Below the pieces are notes generated by a model. It was not told the DNA's origin. It searched no databases and worked only from the letters and a program-made list of their open reading frames with translations. The position numbers and the translations under genes were made by a program. A DNA stretch of 64,000 bases from Paracoccus onubensis (GTDB lineage Bacteria > Pseudomonadota > Alphaproteobacteria > Rhodobacterales > Rhodobacteraceae), in contig NZ_QZCG01000001.1 of NCBI RefSeq assembly GCF_003591515.1, positions 372,001-436,000 of the forward strand, given 5' to 3'. This document shows positions 53,695-62,677 of this stretch, piece by piece. How positions within the stretch are numbered: the stretch's first letter is position 1; every line of letters begins with the position of its first letter.

Positions 53695-54732
53695 ATGGAT
53701 ATGAGGGTTCCGCCCAAAGGGCAGCTGTCATTCGCCTGCGTTTCGGTGCGTGATGAAACAGCGTCGATCAAGACTTTCCGCCTGCGGGCGGGGTCCGGTC
53801 AGGTTCCTGTCATCCCCGGTCAGGCATTGGTGCTCAAGGTGCCTTTGTCCTCTGGTCCGGTGTGGCGCAGCTTCACCGTGTCGGGGGTGCGGGATGGCGA
53901 TCTGGAACTGACGATCAAGGCGCAGTCCGAGGGCGGGGCGACCCGTTGGCTGCATGATAATTTCATCGCCGGATGTCAGGTTGACGCGCGTGCGCCTCGC
54001 GGCGATTTCACGCTTGCGTTGCGGCAGCAGCCGGAACTTGCCTTTGTTTCCGGCGGGTCGGGGGCCACGCCGATGATGGCCATGCTGCGCGAGCTGGCCG
54101 AAACGGAACCGCAGGCCGATGTGGCGTGGTTTCATGCCGCCCGTGATCCTGACGAAGTGCTGTTTGCCGCCGAACTGATCGAATTGCAGCGCATCATGCC
54201 CCGGCTGACAATCGCCGTTACGGTCAGCCGGACCGCGCCGGGCTGGTTCGGATATCGCGGACGCCTGAACCGCCGGCTGATGGCCACGGCAGTGCCGGAT
54301 TTCGGCCGGCGCGAGGTATTCTGCTGCGGTCCGCAGGGCTTCATGCAGGAGACGCAGCTGATCCACGCAGCCGAAGGCGGCGCAAGTTCACGGTTTCATA
54401 CCGAAAGTTTCGGCGGTGATACCGGTCCGGTCGCGACCCCGGTCCCGGCAAGTCCGGTGGGTGTCGCCGGGCCTTCGTTTCAACTGAAGGTGAATGGCCG
54501 GATTCTTGCCGCCGCTCCGGATGAAACATTGCTGCAGGCCAGCTTGCGTCAGGGTGTGGTCATCCCATGCGGTTGCGGCGAAGGGCGCTGCGGCACCTGC
54601 ATGGTTCAACTGGTATCCGGCGACATCACCGCCAGTCCGAATGGTGGCATTACCCAAGAAGAGGCGGAAAGCGGCTATATCCTTGCCTGCTCGAGCCGCG
54701 CGACCTCGGATGTCGAAATTTCCATGAACTAA
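53695..54732 (+). CDS. gbcB: Ferredoxin-type reductase of the Rieske demethylase (GbcB-like)
   Basis: Electron-transfer partner of 345 aa. Flavin domain: VWRSFTVSGVRDGDLELTIKAQSEGGATRWLHDNF; NAD domain: FVSGGSGATPMMAMLRELAE and EVFCCGPQGFMQETQLIHAA. The C-terminal plant-type [2Fe-2S] ferredoxin domain has IPCGCGEGRCGTCMVQLVSGD (C-x4-C-x2-C) and the last Cys in YILACSS. It follows the oxygenase after 4 bp, the arrangement of gbcAB. Confidence 0.9.
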   Translation: MDMRVPPKGQLSFACVSVRDETASIKTFRLRAGSGQVPVIPGQALVLKVPLSSGPVWRSFTVSGVRDGDLELTIKAQSEGGATRWLHDNFIAGCQVDARAPRGDFTLALRQQPELAFVSGGSGATPMMAMLRELAETEPQADVAWFHAARDPDEVLFAAELIELQRIMPRLTIAVTVSRTAPGWFGYRGRLNRRLMATAVPDFGRREVFCCGPQGFMQETQLIHAAEGGASSRFHTESFGGDTGPVATPVPASPVGVAGPSFQLKVNGRILAAAPDETLLQASLRQGVVIPCGCGEGRCGTCMVQLVSGDITASPNGGITQEEAESGYILACSSRATSDVEISMN

Positions 54733-54741
54733 GAGAGCATC

Positions 54742-54813
54742 ATGCAAAAATCTGCTTTCCACTGCCAAAGACCCGGGGCGTCGCGCCGCAGGCAGGCCGG
54801 GACAAGGCAATGA
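54742..54813 (+). CDS. Possible 23-aa coupled leader ORF before the HcnB-like gene
   Basis: A short ORF starting MQKSAFHCQRPGASRRRQ lies in the 77-bp gap after the reductase gene. AGAGAG stands 5 bases before its ATG and its TGA overlaps the next ATG (ATGA). It may serve translation of the oxidase gene, which itself has a poor ribosome binding site. No function beyond that is suggested. Confidence 0.35.
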   Translation: MQKSAFHCQRPGASRRRQAGTRQ

Positions 54814-56411
54814 TTGCCGATCCCAGATCCGTCGCAGGCAAGCAGCTTGTGATCGATGAGACGACCCGGATTCTGGTTGTCGGTGCCGGACCTGCCGGGG
54901 TGGCTGCCGCGCGCGCGGCGCAGGCGGGCGGTGCGCAGGTTGTGCTGATCGATGAAAATCCGGTTCCCTATGAGACGATGGCCGAGCATGTGCCGCAGAT
55001 CTGGGGCGGAAGGATGGGCGGTGCGGTTCGCAACCGCAATGCCATACAGGAACAGATGCTCGATGCCAGACCTGACCTGATGCAATTGTTCGAGGCGGGT
55101 GTCGATATACGTCTGGGAACGGCCTGTTGGGGGCTGTTCACCAATCAGGCCAATCTGGGCTGGATGCCGGGGCGGGTGGCCGGCCTGCTGGATATCGAGA
55201 AAAACAGCCATCTGATCGGCTTTGAACAGGCGATTATCGCCACCGGACGGCGTGACATGGGACTTGCCTTTCCCGGCTGGGATCAACCGGGGGTTATGGG
55301 GGCCAATGCGGCGCTCACATTGTCGCGGCTATACGGTGCACTGGACAGTAAACGCGCGGTGATGCTTGGCGCGACATCCGAGGCCCTTATCGCGGCGCTG
55401 GATTTGATCGCTGACGGTATCGAGATCGTGGCGGTCGTCGAACAGGCGGCCGCATCCGTGGCTGACGAACAATTGGTCAGACGAATTCACGATGCCGGTA
55501 TCGAGATCATGCTGAATGAAGCGCCAAGAGGCGTCACCTCCGATGCAAACGGCGTCACCGGGCTGGTTTTGCAGGACCGGACGATCAGTTGCGATACCGT
55601 CATTCTTGGGGTCGGCGCGGTGCCGATGATCGATCTGTTGCAGGCCGCCGGGGCGGATTGCCGCTTTGACGGCATGCGCAGCGGCTATGTCCCGGCACTT
55701 GGCGCCGGGTTCGAAACCAGCCTGAAAGCCATTCGCGCGGTCGGTGATTGTGCCGGGATCTGGGCGAAGAAATCCGCCGATGCCTCACTGGCGGAAGCCG
55801 AGGGGCGGCTGGCCGCCGCAGCAGCACTTGACGCGATCGGATTGGCCGCCGCCGCGCCTGATATCGCCGTGCCCCGGCCGGAACGTTCCGGCGATCCCGC
55901 CGGTGACGATCTTGGCGATTATCGCAAAGCATGGGTTCATGCGTCTGTGATCGGAGCGCCATCCGGAACCCATGTCTGCCAGTGCGAGGAAATCACCGCC
56001 GCAGAGCTCCTTGATGTCAGCCCGCCCCATTACCTTGATGTGCCGCGACTGCCGAATAGGCAGCGCAGTCTGGCCGAGATCCTTGGCGATGGCCCCCCGG
56101 ATCCCGATCACATCAAACGGTTGACCCGTGCGGGTATGGGCCCCTGTCAGGGTCGCCGCTGCCGCGAACAGATACAGGCATTGCTGGCGCTGCACGAGGA
56201 TCTGCCGCTGGCAGCGGTGCCTTTGGCTGGATATCGCAGCCCGGTCCGGCCGATGACGCTGGTTGCGGCCTCGCTGCCCGAGGATCCCGCAATCGCCGCG
56301 GTCTGGGATTCCTGGTTCGGAATGCCGCGCCAATGGGTGCCTTATTGGGAGGTCGATGAAAAATATACCGTCGCCTCGCTTGCAACGGAAAAAGATCATG
56401 TCAGCGAATAA
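54810..56411 (+). CDS. FAD/[2Fe-2S] oxidase subunit, HcnB / opine oxidase A-like
   Basis: Flavoprotein of 533 aa. FAD loop ILVVGAGPAGVAAARAAQAGG, a second dinucleotide motif AVMLGATSEALIAAL near residue 190, and AVGDCAGIWAKKSADASLAEAEG. The C-terminal BFD-like iron-sulfur segment has HVCQCEEITAAELLD and GMGPCQGRRCREQ (CxC...CxxxxC). HcnB/OoxA/SoxA-like subunits dehydrogenate an amine together with a HcnC/OoxB-like partner, which follows and overlaps by 14 bases. After GbcAB a dimethylglycine- or N-methylamine-oxidising role is likely. The usual small HcnA-like ferredoxin subunit is missing. Confidence 0.85.
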   Translation: MIADPRSVAGKQLVIDETTRILVVGAGPAGVAAARAAQAGGAQVVLIDENPVPYETMAEHVPQIWGGRMGGAVRNRNAIQEQMLDARPDLMQLFEAGVDIRLGTACWGLFTNQANLGWMPGRVAGLLDIEKNSHLIGFEQAIIATGRRDMGLAFPGWDQPGVMGANAALTLSRLYGALDSKRAVMLGATSEALIAALDLIADGIEIVAVVEQAAASVADEQLVRRIHDAGIEIMLNEAPRGVTSDANGVTGLVLQDRTISCDTVILGVGAVPMIDLLQAAGADCRFDGMRSGYVPALGAGFETSLKAIRAVGDCAGIWAKKSADASLAEAEGRLAAAAALDAIGLAAAAPDIAVPRPERSGDPAGDDLGDYRKAWVHASVIGAPSGTHVCQCEEITAAELLDVSPPHYLDVPRLPNRQRSLAEILGDGPPDPDHIKRLTRAGMGPCQGRRCREQIQALLALHEDLPLAAVPLAGYRSPVRPMTLVAASLPEDPAIAAVWDSWFGMPRQWVPYWEVDEKYTVASLATEKDHVSE

Positions 56412-57588
56412 CCCTGTTACCGGTCTGGAAGGCGACGCGCCGCGCGGTGCAGCCGTTGTCATCGTCGGCGGCGGCGTCACCGGTCTTAGCGCGGCATTCT
56501 GGCTGGCCGAAGCCGGTGTCGATGTGCTGGTGCTTGAACGGGGCATCGTGGGCTGGGAGGCCTCGGGGCGCAATGGTGGCGGCTGCTCGCACCATCACAG
56601 CCCGCTTTTTGCGGAAGAGCAGCGGCTTTGGCCGATGATGGACGAATTGCTGGGCTATCCGACCGAATTTCGCCCTGACCGTATCCGCATTTCCCTGAGT
56701 CCCGAACAATCCCGGCTTTACGGCCGCGCGGTAACCAATGCCCGCAAACAGGGCTTTCGCGCCGACGATCTGGATGCGCAGACGGTACGCGAACTGGTGC
56801 CTTTGGCGGGCGATAACGTCCATTCCGGGCATTATTACCACTTCGGCGGCCATGCGAACCCGCACCGGACCGTGCAGGCATTCGCGTGGGCGCTGCGGGA
56901 TCGCGGCGGCCGGGTGCGGCAGCATATCCGCGTGACCGGCTTCCGGCAGGCGGGTGGCCGGGTGACGGCGGTCGAAACCGATCAGGGGGTGTTCGGTTGT
57001 GATCATCTGCTGATTGCCGCAGGTCCTCAGACCGGTCAATTGGCGGCGCGGCTGGACGTGACCATCCCGATGCGCTCTGCCCGGGCCGAGATGATCGTGA
57101 CAGAGCCTTTGCCGCTGATGCCGCTTGGCGGGATCGATGGCAACGGGCTTTACGGCCGTCAGACGCTGCGCGGCAATCTTGCCTATGGCGGCGGTCCGCA
57201 TGAATGGGTCGAGACCGAGGGAGATTCGGGTGGCATACGGCCCTCGACGCCTCTGGCGGGCAGTATCGCGCGCCGGGTGGCCGAGCTTTTGCCGAAGGCC
57301 GCCCATGCCCGCGTCATCCGTAGCTGGTCGGGCATTATCGAGAATACCCCGGATGGCCGCCCGGTTCTGGATAATCCGGCCGGTCCCGGCAATCTGACTG
57401 TGGCGACGATGTCCGGCGTGGGTTTTGGCCTGTCGCCGGCCAGCGGACGGGCATTGATGCAACTGGTCCTGCAAGGGCATTGTGATTTCGCCGATATTTC
57501 CAGTCTTGGGCTTGACCGTTTCACTGCATTGGAGCCGGATTGGGCGGAATTGCAGGGCTGGCTGCCCGCCGGGCTGGCGGCCGTCTGA
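56398..57588 (+). CDS. FAD-dependent amine oxidase subunit, HcnC / sarcosine-oxidase-like
   Basis: DAO-family flavoprotein of 396 aa. FAD motif VVIVGGGVTGLSAAFWLAEAGVDVLVLERG, then WEASGRNGGGCSHHHSP as flavin pocket, and a C-terminal GRPVLDNPAGPGNLTVATMSGVGFGLSPASGRAL. The HcnC/OoxB subunit holds the catalytic site for oxidising a C-N bond. Its ATG lies inside the end of the HcnB-like gene. Substrate presumably a secondary or tertiary amine made by the Rieske demethylase; not proven. Confidence 0.86.
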   Translation: MSANNPVTGLEGDAPRGAAVVIVGGGVTGLSAAFWLAEAGVDVLVLERGIVGWEASGRNGGGCSHHHSPLFAEEQRLWPMMDELLGYPTEFRPDRIRISLSPEQSRLYGRAVTNARKQGFRADDLDAQTVRELVPLAGDNVHSGHYYHFGGHANPHRTVQAFAWALRDRGGRVRQHIRVTGFRQAGGRVTAVETDQGVFGCDHLLIAAGPQTGQLAARLDVTIPMRSARAEMIVTEPLPLMPLGGIDGNGLYGRQTLRGNLAYGGGPHEWVETEGDSGGIRPSTPLAGSIARRVAELLPKAAHARVIRSWSGIIENTPDGRPVLDNPAGPGNLTVATMSGVGFGLSPASGRALMQLVLQGHCDFADISSLGLDRFTALEPDWAELQGWLPAGLAAV

Positions 57589-57653
57589 ATCCGGCCGCTT
57601 GCGGATGCATCGGGGGCCGGTCAAGAATGGCGGATCGCCGCCAGGAACGAATG

Positions 57654-58670
57654 ATGTTTTACAGCACCATCCCCGAGCCTCTCTGTTTCGCCTTTCTGAT
57701 GATCGAAGGGCAGTCCATGATGAGTCTGGCGTCCGCGACCGAACCGTTGCGCGCCGCCAACCGACTGCTGCAACGCGAAGCTTTCCGGTGGGAATTGTGC
57801 AGCCTTGACGGTCATCCGGTGCAGGCCTCGAACGGGTTGCCGTTTCATGCGGAGCCGGTCGAGATCGGTTTGTCCCGCAATCACGCCATATTCCTTTGCG
57901 GCGGATTCCGGGTGAATCCGGTGGATGAACGCCCTTATCTGGCGGCGATGCGCAAGGCGGCGCGCGGCGGGCTTGCGATCGGTGCCTTGTCGACGGCCAG
58001 CCATCTTCTGGCGCGGGCGGGACTGCTTGATGGCTATCGCTGCACCATTCACTGGGAAAACCGCGCCGCTTTCGAAGAGGATTTTCCGCATCTGTCGCCC
58101 ACCGGCACGCTTTACGAGATCGACCGCAACCGGCTGACCTGTTCGGGCGGGACGGCTGCGATGGATCTGATGCTGCGGATCATCTCGGATCGGCATGGGG
58201 CGGATCTTGCACAATCGGTGGCCAACCAGTTCCACCATGAAAGAATTCGCGCCGCGAATGAGGATCAGCAAGGCGGGAAACTGCAACGGATGAATGCACT
58301 TCCGCAGCCGCTGCAAAACGTCATCCGGCAGATGCAGGGCAATCTCGAGACGCCCTTGCAAATTGATGTCCTTGCCGAGGCATCGGGTCTGAGCGCCCGG
58401 CAGCTTGAAAGGCTGTTCCGGTTCTATCTGGGAATGACGCCGGTGCGATATTACCTGTCCCTGCGAGTCGAGCGGGCGCGGGAAATGTTGCTTTATACCG
58501 AACAATCCATTATGGATATAGCTATCGCAACCGGTTTTGCCTCGACCTCTCATTTCTCGAAATGGTTTAAAGAATTCAATAGTATAACTCCAACAAAGCT
58601 GCGGATGAGAAGCCGTCTGAAGCGTGATCGGGAACTGCAGGACAGGTTCGTGTCCGGTGATCCGGGCTGA
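57654..58670 (+). CDS. GlxA-family AraC-type regulator, GbdR-like
   Basis: Activator of 338 aa with N-terminal DJ-1/PfpI-like domain (FAFLMIEGQSMMSLASATEPLRAANRLL; IFLCGGFRVNPV; ALSTASHLLARAGLLDGYRCTIHWENRAAFEEDFP) and C-terminal AraC domain (LQIDVLAEASGLSARQLERLFRFYLGMTPVRYYLSLRVERAREMLL; MDIAIATGFASTSHFSKWFKEF). GbdR controls betaine and dimethylglycine degradation in Pseudomonas. A second regulator of the same family serves the carnitine module at 47.4 kb. ATG 57654 is 7 bases after AGGA; ATG 57651 is possible. Confidence 0.86.
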   Translation: MFYSTIPEPLCFAFLMIEGQSMMSLASATEPLRAANRLLQREAFRWELCSLDGHPVQASNGLPFHAEPVEIGLSRNHAIFLCGGFRVNPVDERPYLAAMRKAARGGLAIGALSTASHLLARAGLLDGYRCTIHWENRAAFEEDFPHLSPTGTLYEIDRNRLTCSGGTAAMDLMLRIISDRHGADLAQSVANQFHHERIRAANEDQQGGKLQRMNALPQPLQNVIRQMQGNLETPLQIDVLAEASGLSARQLERLFRFYLGMTPVRYYLSLRVERAREMLLYTEQSIMDIAIATGFASTSHFSKWFKEFNSITPTKLRMRSRLKRDRELQDRFVSGDPG

Positions 58671-58903
58671 TCCGCGCGGGCGTATGACTGACGTGGCAAA
58701 GCATGGCCGGGCCTGTATCGGCATCCCATGCATGAGCAACGTTCTGCGGAATGTCCGTCCAGCCCGCCGGAAGGCCGCTATTGGTTCAGATGGCGGATTC
58801 ATGCAAGCTGATGGCGGAAATGCGTAACGTTGCAAAGGATGATCCGCGTTATCCCTGGTAAACCGCTGACCAGATCGTGATCCGAGCTCAGAGGGGGGTA
58901 TAT

Positions 58904-59554
58904 ATGGAAGTTCTAAGTTTTATCGCAGCCAATTGGCTGGTGATCCTCGGGTTGGCGGGTGAGCATCTGTCGATCGTTGTTGTCGCAGTCGGCCTTGCGA
59001 TTCTGACCGGTGTGCCGATCGGCATTGCCATTACCCAGAACAAGCGGGTCGCCAATGTGATTCTTTATATCGCCTCGATCATCGTCACGATCCCGTCGAT
59101 CGCATTGTTCGGGCTGATGATTCCGGTGCTGTCAAAGATCGGGCAGGGCATTGGCTGGCTGCCCGCGGTGATCGCGATCCTGCTTTATTCGCAATTGCCG
59201 ATCATCCGGAACACCTACACGGCAATCACCAATGTCGACCCGGCCCTGCGCGAGGCGGCGATCGGCATGGGAATGACGCCGATGCAGCGCCTGATGCGGC
59301 TGGAAATTCCCGTTGCCCTGCCGGTCATCATGGCCGGGGTTCGGACAGCGGTCGTGATGAATATCGGTGTCGCCGCAATCGCGGCTTATATCGGTGCCGG
59401 CGGGCTTGGGGTACTGATCGCCCGCGGCATTTCGCAAACCGATCCGCGCCAGCTGATCGCGGGAGCAGTCGCGGTGTCGATCCTTGCCATCGCCGCGGAT
59501 TGGGGATTGCTCAAGCTGCAGAAGCGGCTGACCCCGGCCGGCTTGAAACGTTGA
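58904..59554 (+). CDS. Osmoprotectant/quaternary-amine ABC transporter permease (OpuCB-like)
   Basis: Inner-membrane permease of 216 aa with five to six helices. Family marks: AVGLAILTGVPIGIAITQN, ASIIVTIPSIALFGLMIPVLSKIGQGIGWLPAVIAILLYSQLPIIRNTYTAI, and the EAA loop DPALREAAIGMGMTPMQRLMRLEIPVALPVIMAGVRTAVVMNIGVAAIAAYIGAGGLG. One of two permeases flanking the ATPase. GAGGGGGGT lies before ATG 58904. Confidence 0.92.
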   Translation: MEVLSFIAANWLVILGLAGEHLSIVVVAVGLAILTGVPIGIAITQNKRVANVILYIASIIVTIPSIALFGLMIPVLSKIGQGIGWLPAVIAILLYSQLPIIRNTYTAITNVDPALREAAIGMGMTPMQRLMRLEIPVALPVIMAGVRTAVVMNIGVAAIAAYIGAGGLGVLIARGISQTDPRQLIAGAVAVSILAIAADWGLLKLQKRLTPAGLKR

Positions 59555-59620
59555 ACCAGACGGGAAGTCATCAATCAGAACATCGCAGAACAAACAAAAT
59601 CAGATAACAGGGAGACAGCC

Positions 59621-59716
59621 ATGATCAGGATCAAGCCACCCACCGTTGGAAGTGATCACCATTCCCGGGGTTTCAAAGGGCGCGTTTCTTTTGTGACGGC
59701 CGGGGTATCAGCATGA
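59621..59716 (+). CDS. Possible 31-aa coupled leader ORF before the CBS-domain ATPase gene
   Basis: Starts MIRIKPPTVGSDHHSRG behind a good ribosome binding site (GGGAGACAGCC) and stops in ATGA overlap with the ATPase start. The ATPase ATG itself has no good ribosome binding site, so coupled translation from this ORF is plausible. The layout is the same as at 54742-54813. Confidence 0.4.
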   Translation: MIRIKPPTVGSDHHSRGFKGRVSFVTAGVSA

Positions 59717-60861
59717 TCCGCCTTGAAGACCTGACCAAGATTTTCAGAACGCCCAGCGGCGATATCGTTGCCGCCGACCGCGTGAACATGGAAGTTCCGG
59801 AAGGCGAGATCTGCATTCTGCTGGGGCCATCAGGCTGCGGCAAAACCACCGCGCTGAAAATGATCAACCGGCTGATCCCGCCCACCAGCGGAAAGATTTT
59901 CATTGGCGGCAAGGATACGTCACAGCTCAACGATATCGAGCTGCGCCGCAATATCGGCTATGTCATCCAGCAGATCGGCCTGTTTCCGAACATGACCATC
60001 GAGGAAAACATCTGCGTCGTGCCCCGGTTGCTGCAATGGGACATCAAAAGGGCCAAGACCCGCGCCGCAGAGCTGCTTGACCTGGTCGGTCTTGATGCCC
60101 GCCAGTATCTCAAGCGGTACCCGAAGGAATTGTCGGGCGGCCAGCAGCAGCGCGTCGGCGTGATCAGGGCATTGGCTGCCGATCCGCCGGTGATGCTGAT
60201 GGATGAGCCTTTCGGGGCCATCGATCCGATCAACCGCGAGATCATTCAGGATGAATTCCTGAAGATGCAGTCCGAGCTGAAAAAGACCATCATGTTTGTC
60301 AGTCACGACATAGATGAAGCGGTGAAAATGGGTGACAAGATCGCCATTTTCCGGGCCGGAAAGATCGAGCAATATGCCTCGCCCGACCAGATCCTGGCGC
60401 ATCCCGAAAATGCCTTTGTCGCGGATTTCGTGGGCACCGACCGCACCCTGAAGCGCCTGCGCCTGCTGACCGCCGAAGAGGTCGCCGACCGGAACGCCCC
60501 GATCACCTCGCGTTCGACCAAGGTCGAGGACGCCCGGCAGGTTCTGGCCGCATCCAAAGCCCGTTTTGCGGTCGTGATCGACGGCGAAAACCGTCCCGTT
60601 GGCTTTATCACCGCGGATGAAATGCGCGGAGCGTCCGGTACGGTTCGCGAATTGGCGAACAGGCTGCCCGCAACGGTTCCGATCCGTGCCGATCTGCGCG
60701 CCGTGGTGTCCGAAATGTTTGCGCATGATACCATGTGGCTGGCCTGTACCGATGACAACGGCCGTTATGCCGGGGTGATTTCGCAGCCGGATGTGACAAC
60801 GGCGCTGCGCGCGACCTATGCCTCTGCGCCGGATGCCGCGCATGATCCGGGGGCGCCATGA
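59713..60861 (+). CDS. Osmoprotectant-type ABC transporter ATPase with CBS domains (OpuCA/ProV-like)
   Basis: ATPase of 382 aa. Walker A GPSGCGKTTALKMINRLIPP, Q-loop NIGYVIQQIGLFPNMTIEENI, signature LSGGQQQRVGVIRAL, Walker B VMLMDEPFGAID, switch His in MFVSHDIDEAVKMGD. Residues 255-370 form tandem CBS domains (ARQVLAASKARFAVVIDGENRPVGFITADEM; MFAHDTMWLACTDDNGRYAGVISQPDV), which in OpuA-type transporters sense ionic strength or nucleotides. It overlaps the leader ORF before and the permease after (ATGA). Confidence 0.94.
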   Translation: MIRLEDLTKIFRTPSGDIVAADRVNMEVPEGEICILLGPSGCGKTTALKMINRLIPPTSGKIFIGGKDTSQLNDIELRRNIGYVIQQIGLFPNMTIEENICVVPRLLQWDIKRAKTRAAELLDLVGLDARQYLKRYPKELSGGQQQRVGVIRALAADPPVMLMDEPFGAIDPINREIIQDEFLKMQSELKKTIMFVSHDIDEAVKMGDKIAIFRAGKIEQYASPDQILAHPENAFVADFVGTDRTLKRLRLLTAEEVADRNAPITSRSTKVEDARQVLAASKARFAVVIDGENRPVGFITADEMRGASGTVRELANRLPATVPIRADLRAVVSEMFAHDTMWLACTDDNGRYAGVISQPDVTTALRATYASAPDAAHDPGAP

Positions 60862-61580
60862 CACAATCTCTGGGCATGGGACGCATCGCCTCGTTCTTTC
60901 TGGTCTTTGCGCTTGGGATATGGGTGTCGGCCTCGGGCCTGACCGAGTCGATTGCCATGTATTGGGATGATATCGTTTATCTGACCAAACAGCATCTGGT
61001 TCTGGTCTGTTCATCCGGCTTTGCGGCAATCCTGATCGGGGTGCCGGTCGGCGTGTTGTTGTCGCGCCCGTCGATGGAGAAATATGCCGAATCGATCATG
61101 CAGATTTTCAACGTTGGCACCACAATCCCGACGCTGGCCGTCGTCGCCTTGTCGATGACGATTCTTGGCATCGGATTTCCTCCGGCATTTTTCGGATTGT
61201 TCGTTGCGTCACTGCTGCCGATCATCCGCAATACCTATGCCGGACTTCTGACCGTGCCTGCGCATCTGAAGGAGGCGGCAACCGGCATGGGCATGACCCG
61301 GCAGCAAATCCTGTGGCGGGTCGAGTTGCCGAATGCGCTTTATGTGATCTTTTCGGGTATCCGCACGGCCCTGGCGATCAATGTCGGCACGACGCCGCTG
61401 GCGTTTCTGATCGGCGGCGGCGGGCTGGGAGAGCTGATCTTTACCGGTATCGACCTGATGGATACGGGCATGCTGCTGGCCGGGGCCATTCCGACCGCGG
61501 CCCTTGCCGTCGCCGTCGATTTCCTGATGGGGCAGGCCCAGTTGCGGCTGATTCCGAAAGGCGTGAACCCGCTTCGTTAA
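60858..61580 (+). CDS. Osmoprotectant/quaternary-amine ABC transporter permease (second)
   Basis: Inner-membrane permease of 240 aa, homologous to the one at 58904: GFAAILIGVPVGVLLSRPSMEKYAESIMQIFNVGTTIPTLAVVALSMTILGIGFPPAFFGLFVASLLPIIRNTYAGLL and the EAA loop HLKEAATGMGMTRQQILWRVELPNALYVIFSGIRTALAINVGTTPLAFLIGGGGLGELI. One extra N-terminal helix. Two permeases and one ATPase make an OpuC/YehYXW-type transporter. Confidence 0.92.
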   Translation: MTQSLGMGRIASFFLVFALGIWVSASGLTESIAMYWDDIVYLTKQHLVLVCSSGFAAILIGVPVGVLLSRPSMEKYAESIMQIFNVGTTIPTLAVVALSMTILGIGFPPAFFGLFVASLLPIIRNTYAGLLTVPAHLKEAATGMGMTRQQILWRVELPNALYVIFSGIRTALAINVGTTPLAFLIGGGGLGELIFTGIDLMDTGMLLAGAIPTAALAVAVDFLMGQAQLRLIPKGVNPLR

Positions 61581-61616
61581 GCAAGATATAATCCAGCAAA
61601 AACAAGGGAGAATAAG

Positions 61617-62501
61617 ATGAATATCAGCATCAAATCCGCTTTGACCGGGATTGCCCTGACCGCATTCGCGTTCAGTGCTCAGGCGGCGGACATCGTTGTG
61701 GGTGGTAAAAACTTTACCGAACAGCAGCTTTTATCGGCCATTACCCAGCAGGTTCTGGAGGCCAAGGGACACAAGGTCGATAACCGTTCCGGCATGGGCT
61801 CGGCTGCCGTGCGGCAGGCGATGGAGAACAAGCAGATCGACGTTTACTGGGAATATACCGGCACGTCGCTGATCACCTATAACAAGATCGAGGAAAAGCT
61901 TGATCCCGAGGCGACCTATGAAAAGGTGAAGGAGCTTGATGCCGAGAAAGGCATCGTCTGGCTGAATCCGTCCGAGGCCAATAATACCTATGGGTTCGCG
62001 ATGCGCGCCGATGACGCCACCGAAAAGGGCATTGCCACGATTTCCGATCTGGCCAAGTCGATCAATGATGGATCCGGACTGACCTTTGCCTCGAATGCCG
62101 AGTTTTATGCCCGTTCGGATGGGTTGAAACCGCTTGAAGAGGCATATGGCTTTGAATTCGGCCGCGCCAATGTCAAGCGCATGGATACCGGGCTGGTCTA
62201 TCAGGCGCTTAATGATGGACAGGTCGATGTCGGACTGGTTTTCGCCACTGATGGCCGCATCCCCGCCTTCAACTTCACTATGCTTCAGGACGATCAGGGC
62301 TATTTTCCCAGCTACGCCCTTGTGCCGGTGATCCGTGACGAGGTGTTGGAGGCCAATCCCGATATCGGCGAGGTGCTGAACGAGGTTTCGGCCAAGCTGA
62401 ACGACGAGGTCATGGCGCAGCTGAACGCCAGCGTCGATGTCGAAAAGGTTTCGATCGAGAATGCCGCGGCAAAGTTCCTCAAGGATAACGGTCTGATCTG
62501 A
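61617..62501 (+). CDS. Osmoprotectant-type ABC substrate-binding protein (OpuCC/YehZ-like)
   Basis: Binding protein of 294 aa. Signal peptide MNISIKSALTGIALTAFAFSAQA, mature start DIVVGGKNFTEQQLLSAITQQVLEAKGHKV, typical of OpuCC/YehZ proteins; then IDVYWEYTGTSLITYN and DVGLVFATDGRIPAFNF, conserved pocket segments. The ligand is a quaternary amine such as betaine, choline or a related compound; which one is unknown. A hairpin follows 12 bases after the stop. Confidence 0.93.
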   Translation: MNISIKSALTGIALTAFAFSAQAADIVVGGKNFTEQQLLSAITQQVLEAKGHKVDNRSGMGSAAVRQAMENKQIDVYWEYTGTSLITYNKIEEKLDPEATYEKVKELDAEKGIVWLNPSEANNTYGFAMRADDATEKGIATISDLAKSINDGSGLTFASNAEFYARSDGLKPLEEAYGFEFGRANVKRMDTGLVYQALNDGQVDVGLVFATDGRIPAFNFTMLQDDQGYFPSYALVPVIRDEVLEANPDIGEVLNEVSAKLNDEVMAQLNASVDVEKVSIENAAAKFLKDNGLI

Positions 62502-62512
62502 CTTCAAAAACC

Positions 62513-62537
62513 GGAAAGGCGGTATCCCTGCCTTTCC
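62513..62537 (+). terminator. Stem-loop after the binding-protein gene
   Basis: GGAAAGGC (62513-62520) and GCCTTTCC (62530-62537), a perfect 8-bp stem with 9-nt loop, followed by a weak T-containing tail GTCTTCC. Possible attenuator or terminator of the transporter operon. Confidence 0.55.
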
Positions 62538-62677
62538 GTCTTCCCCCTCGGCCCTGAAGCATTCTCGGTAAATGCCGGTATTGTTCTTGTGTCCGGAAAA
62601 GCATGAAAACGAAGAATTGCAGCATGCCGATGTTTCAGCGAAATGTCGGAATGCTGTAACGCCAAAAGGCCCCGGTC

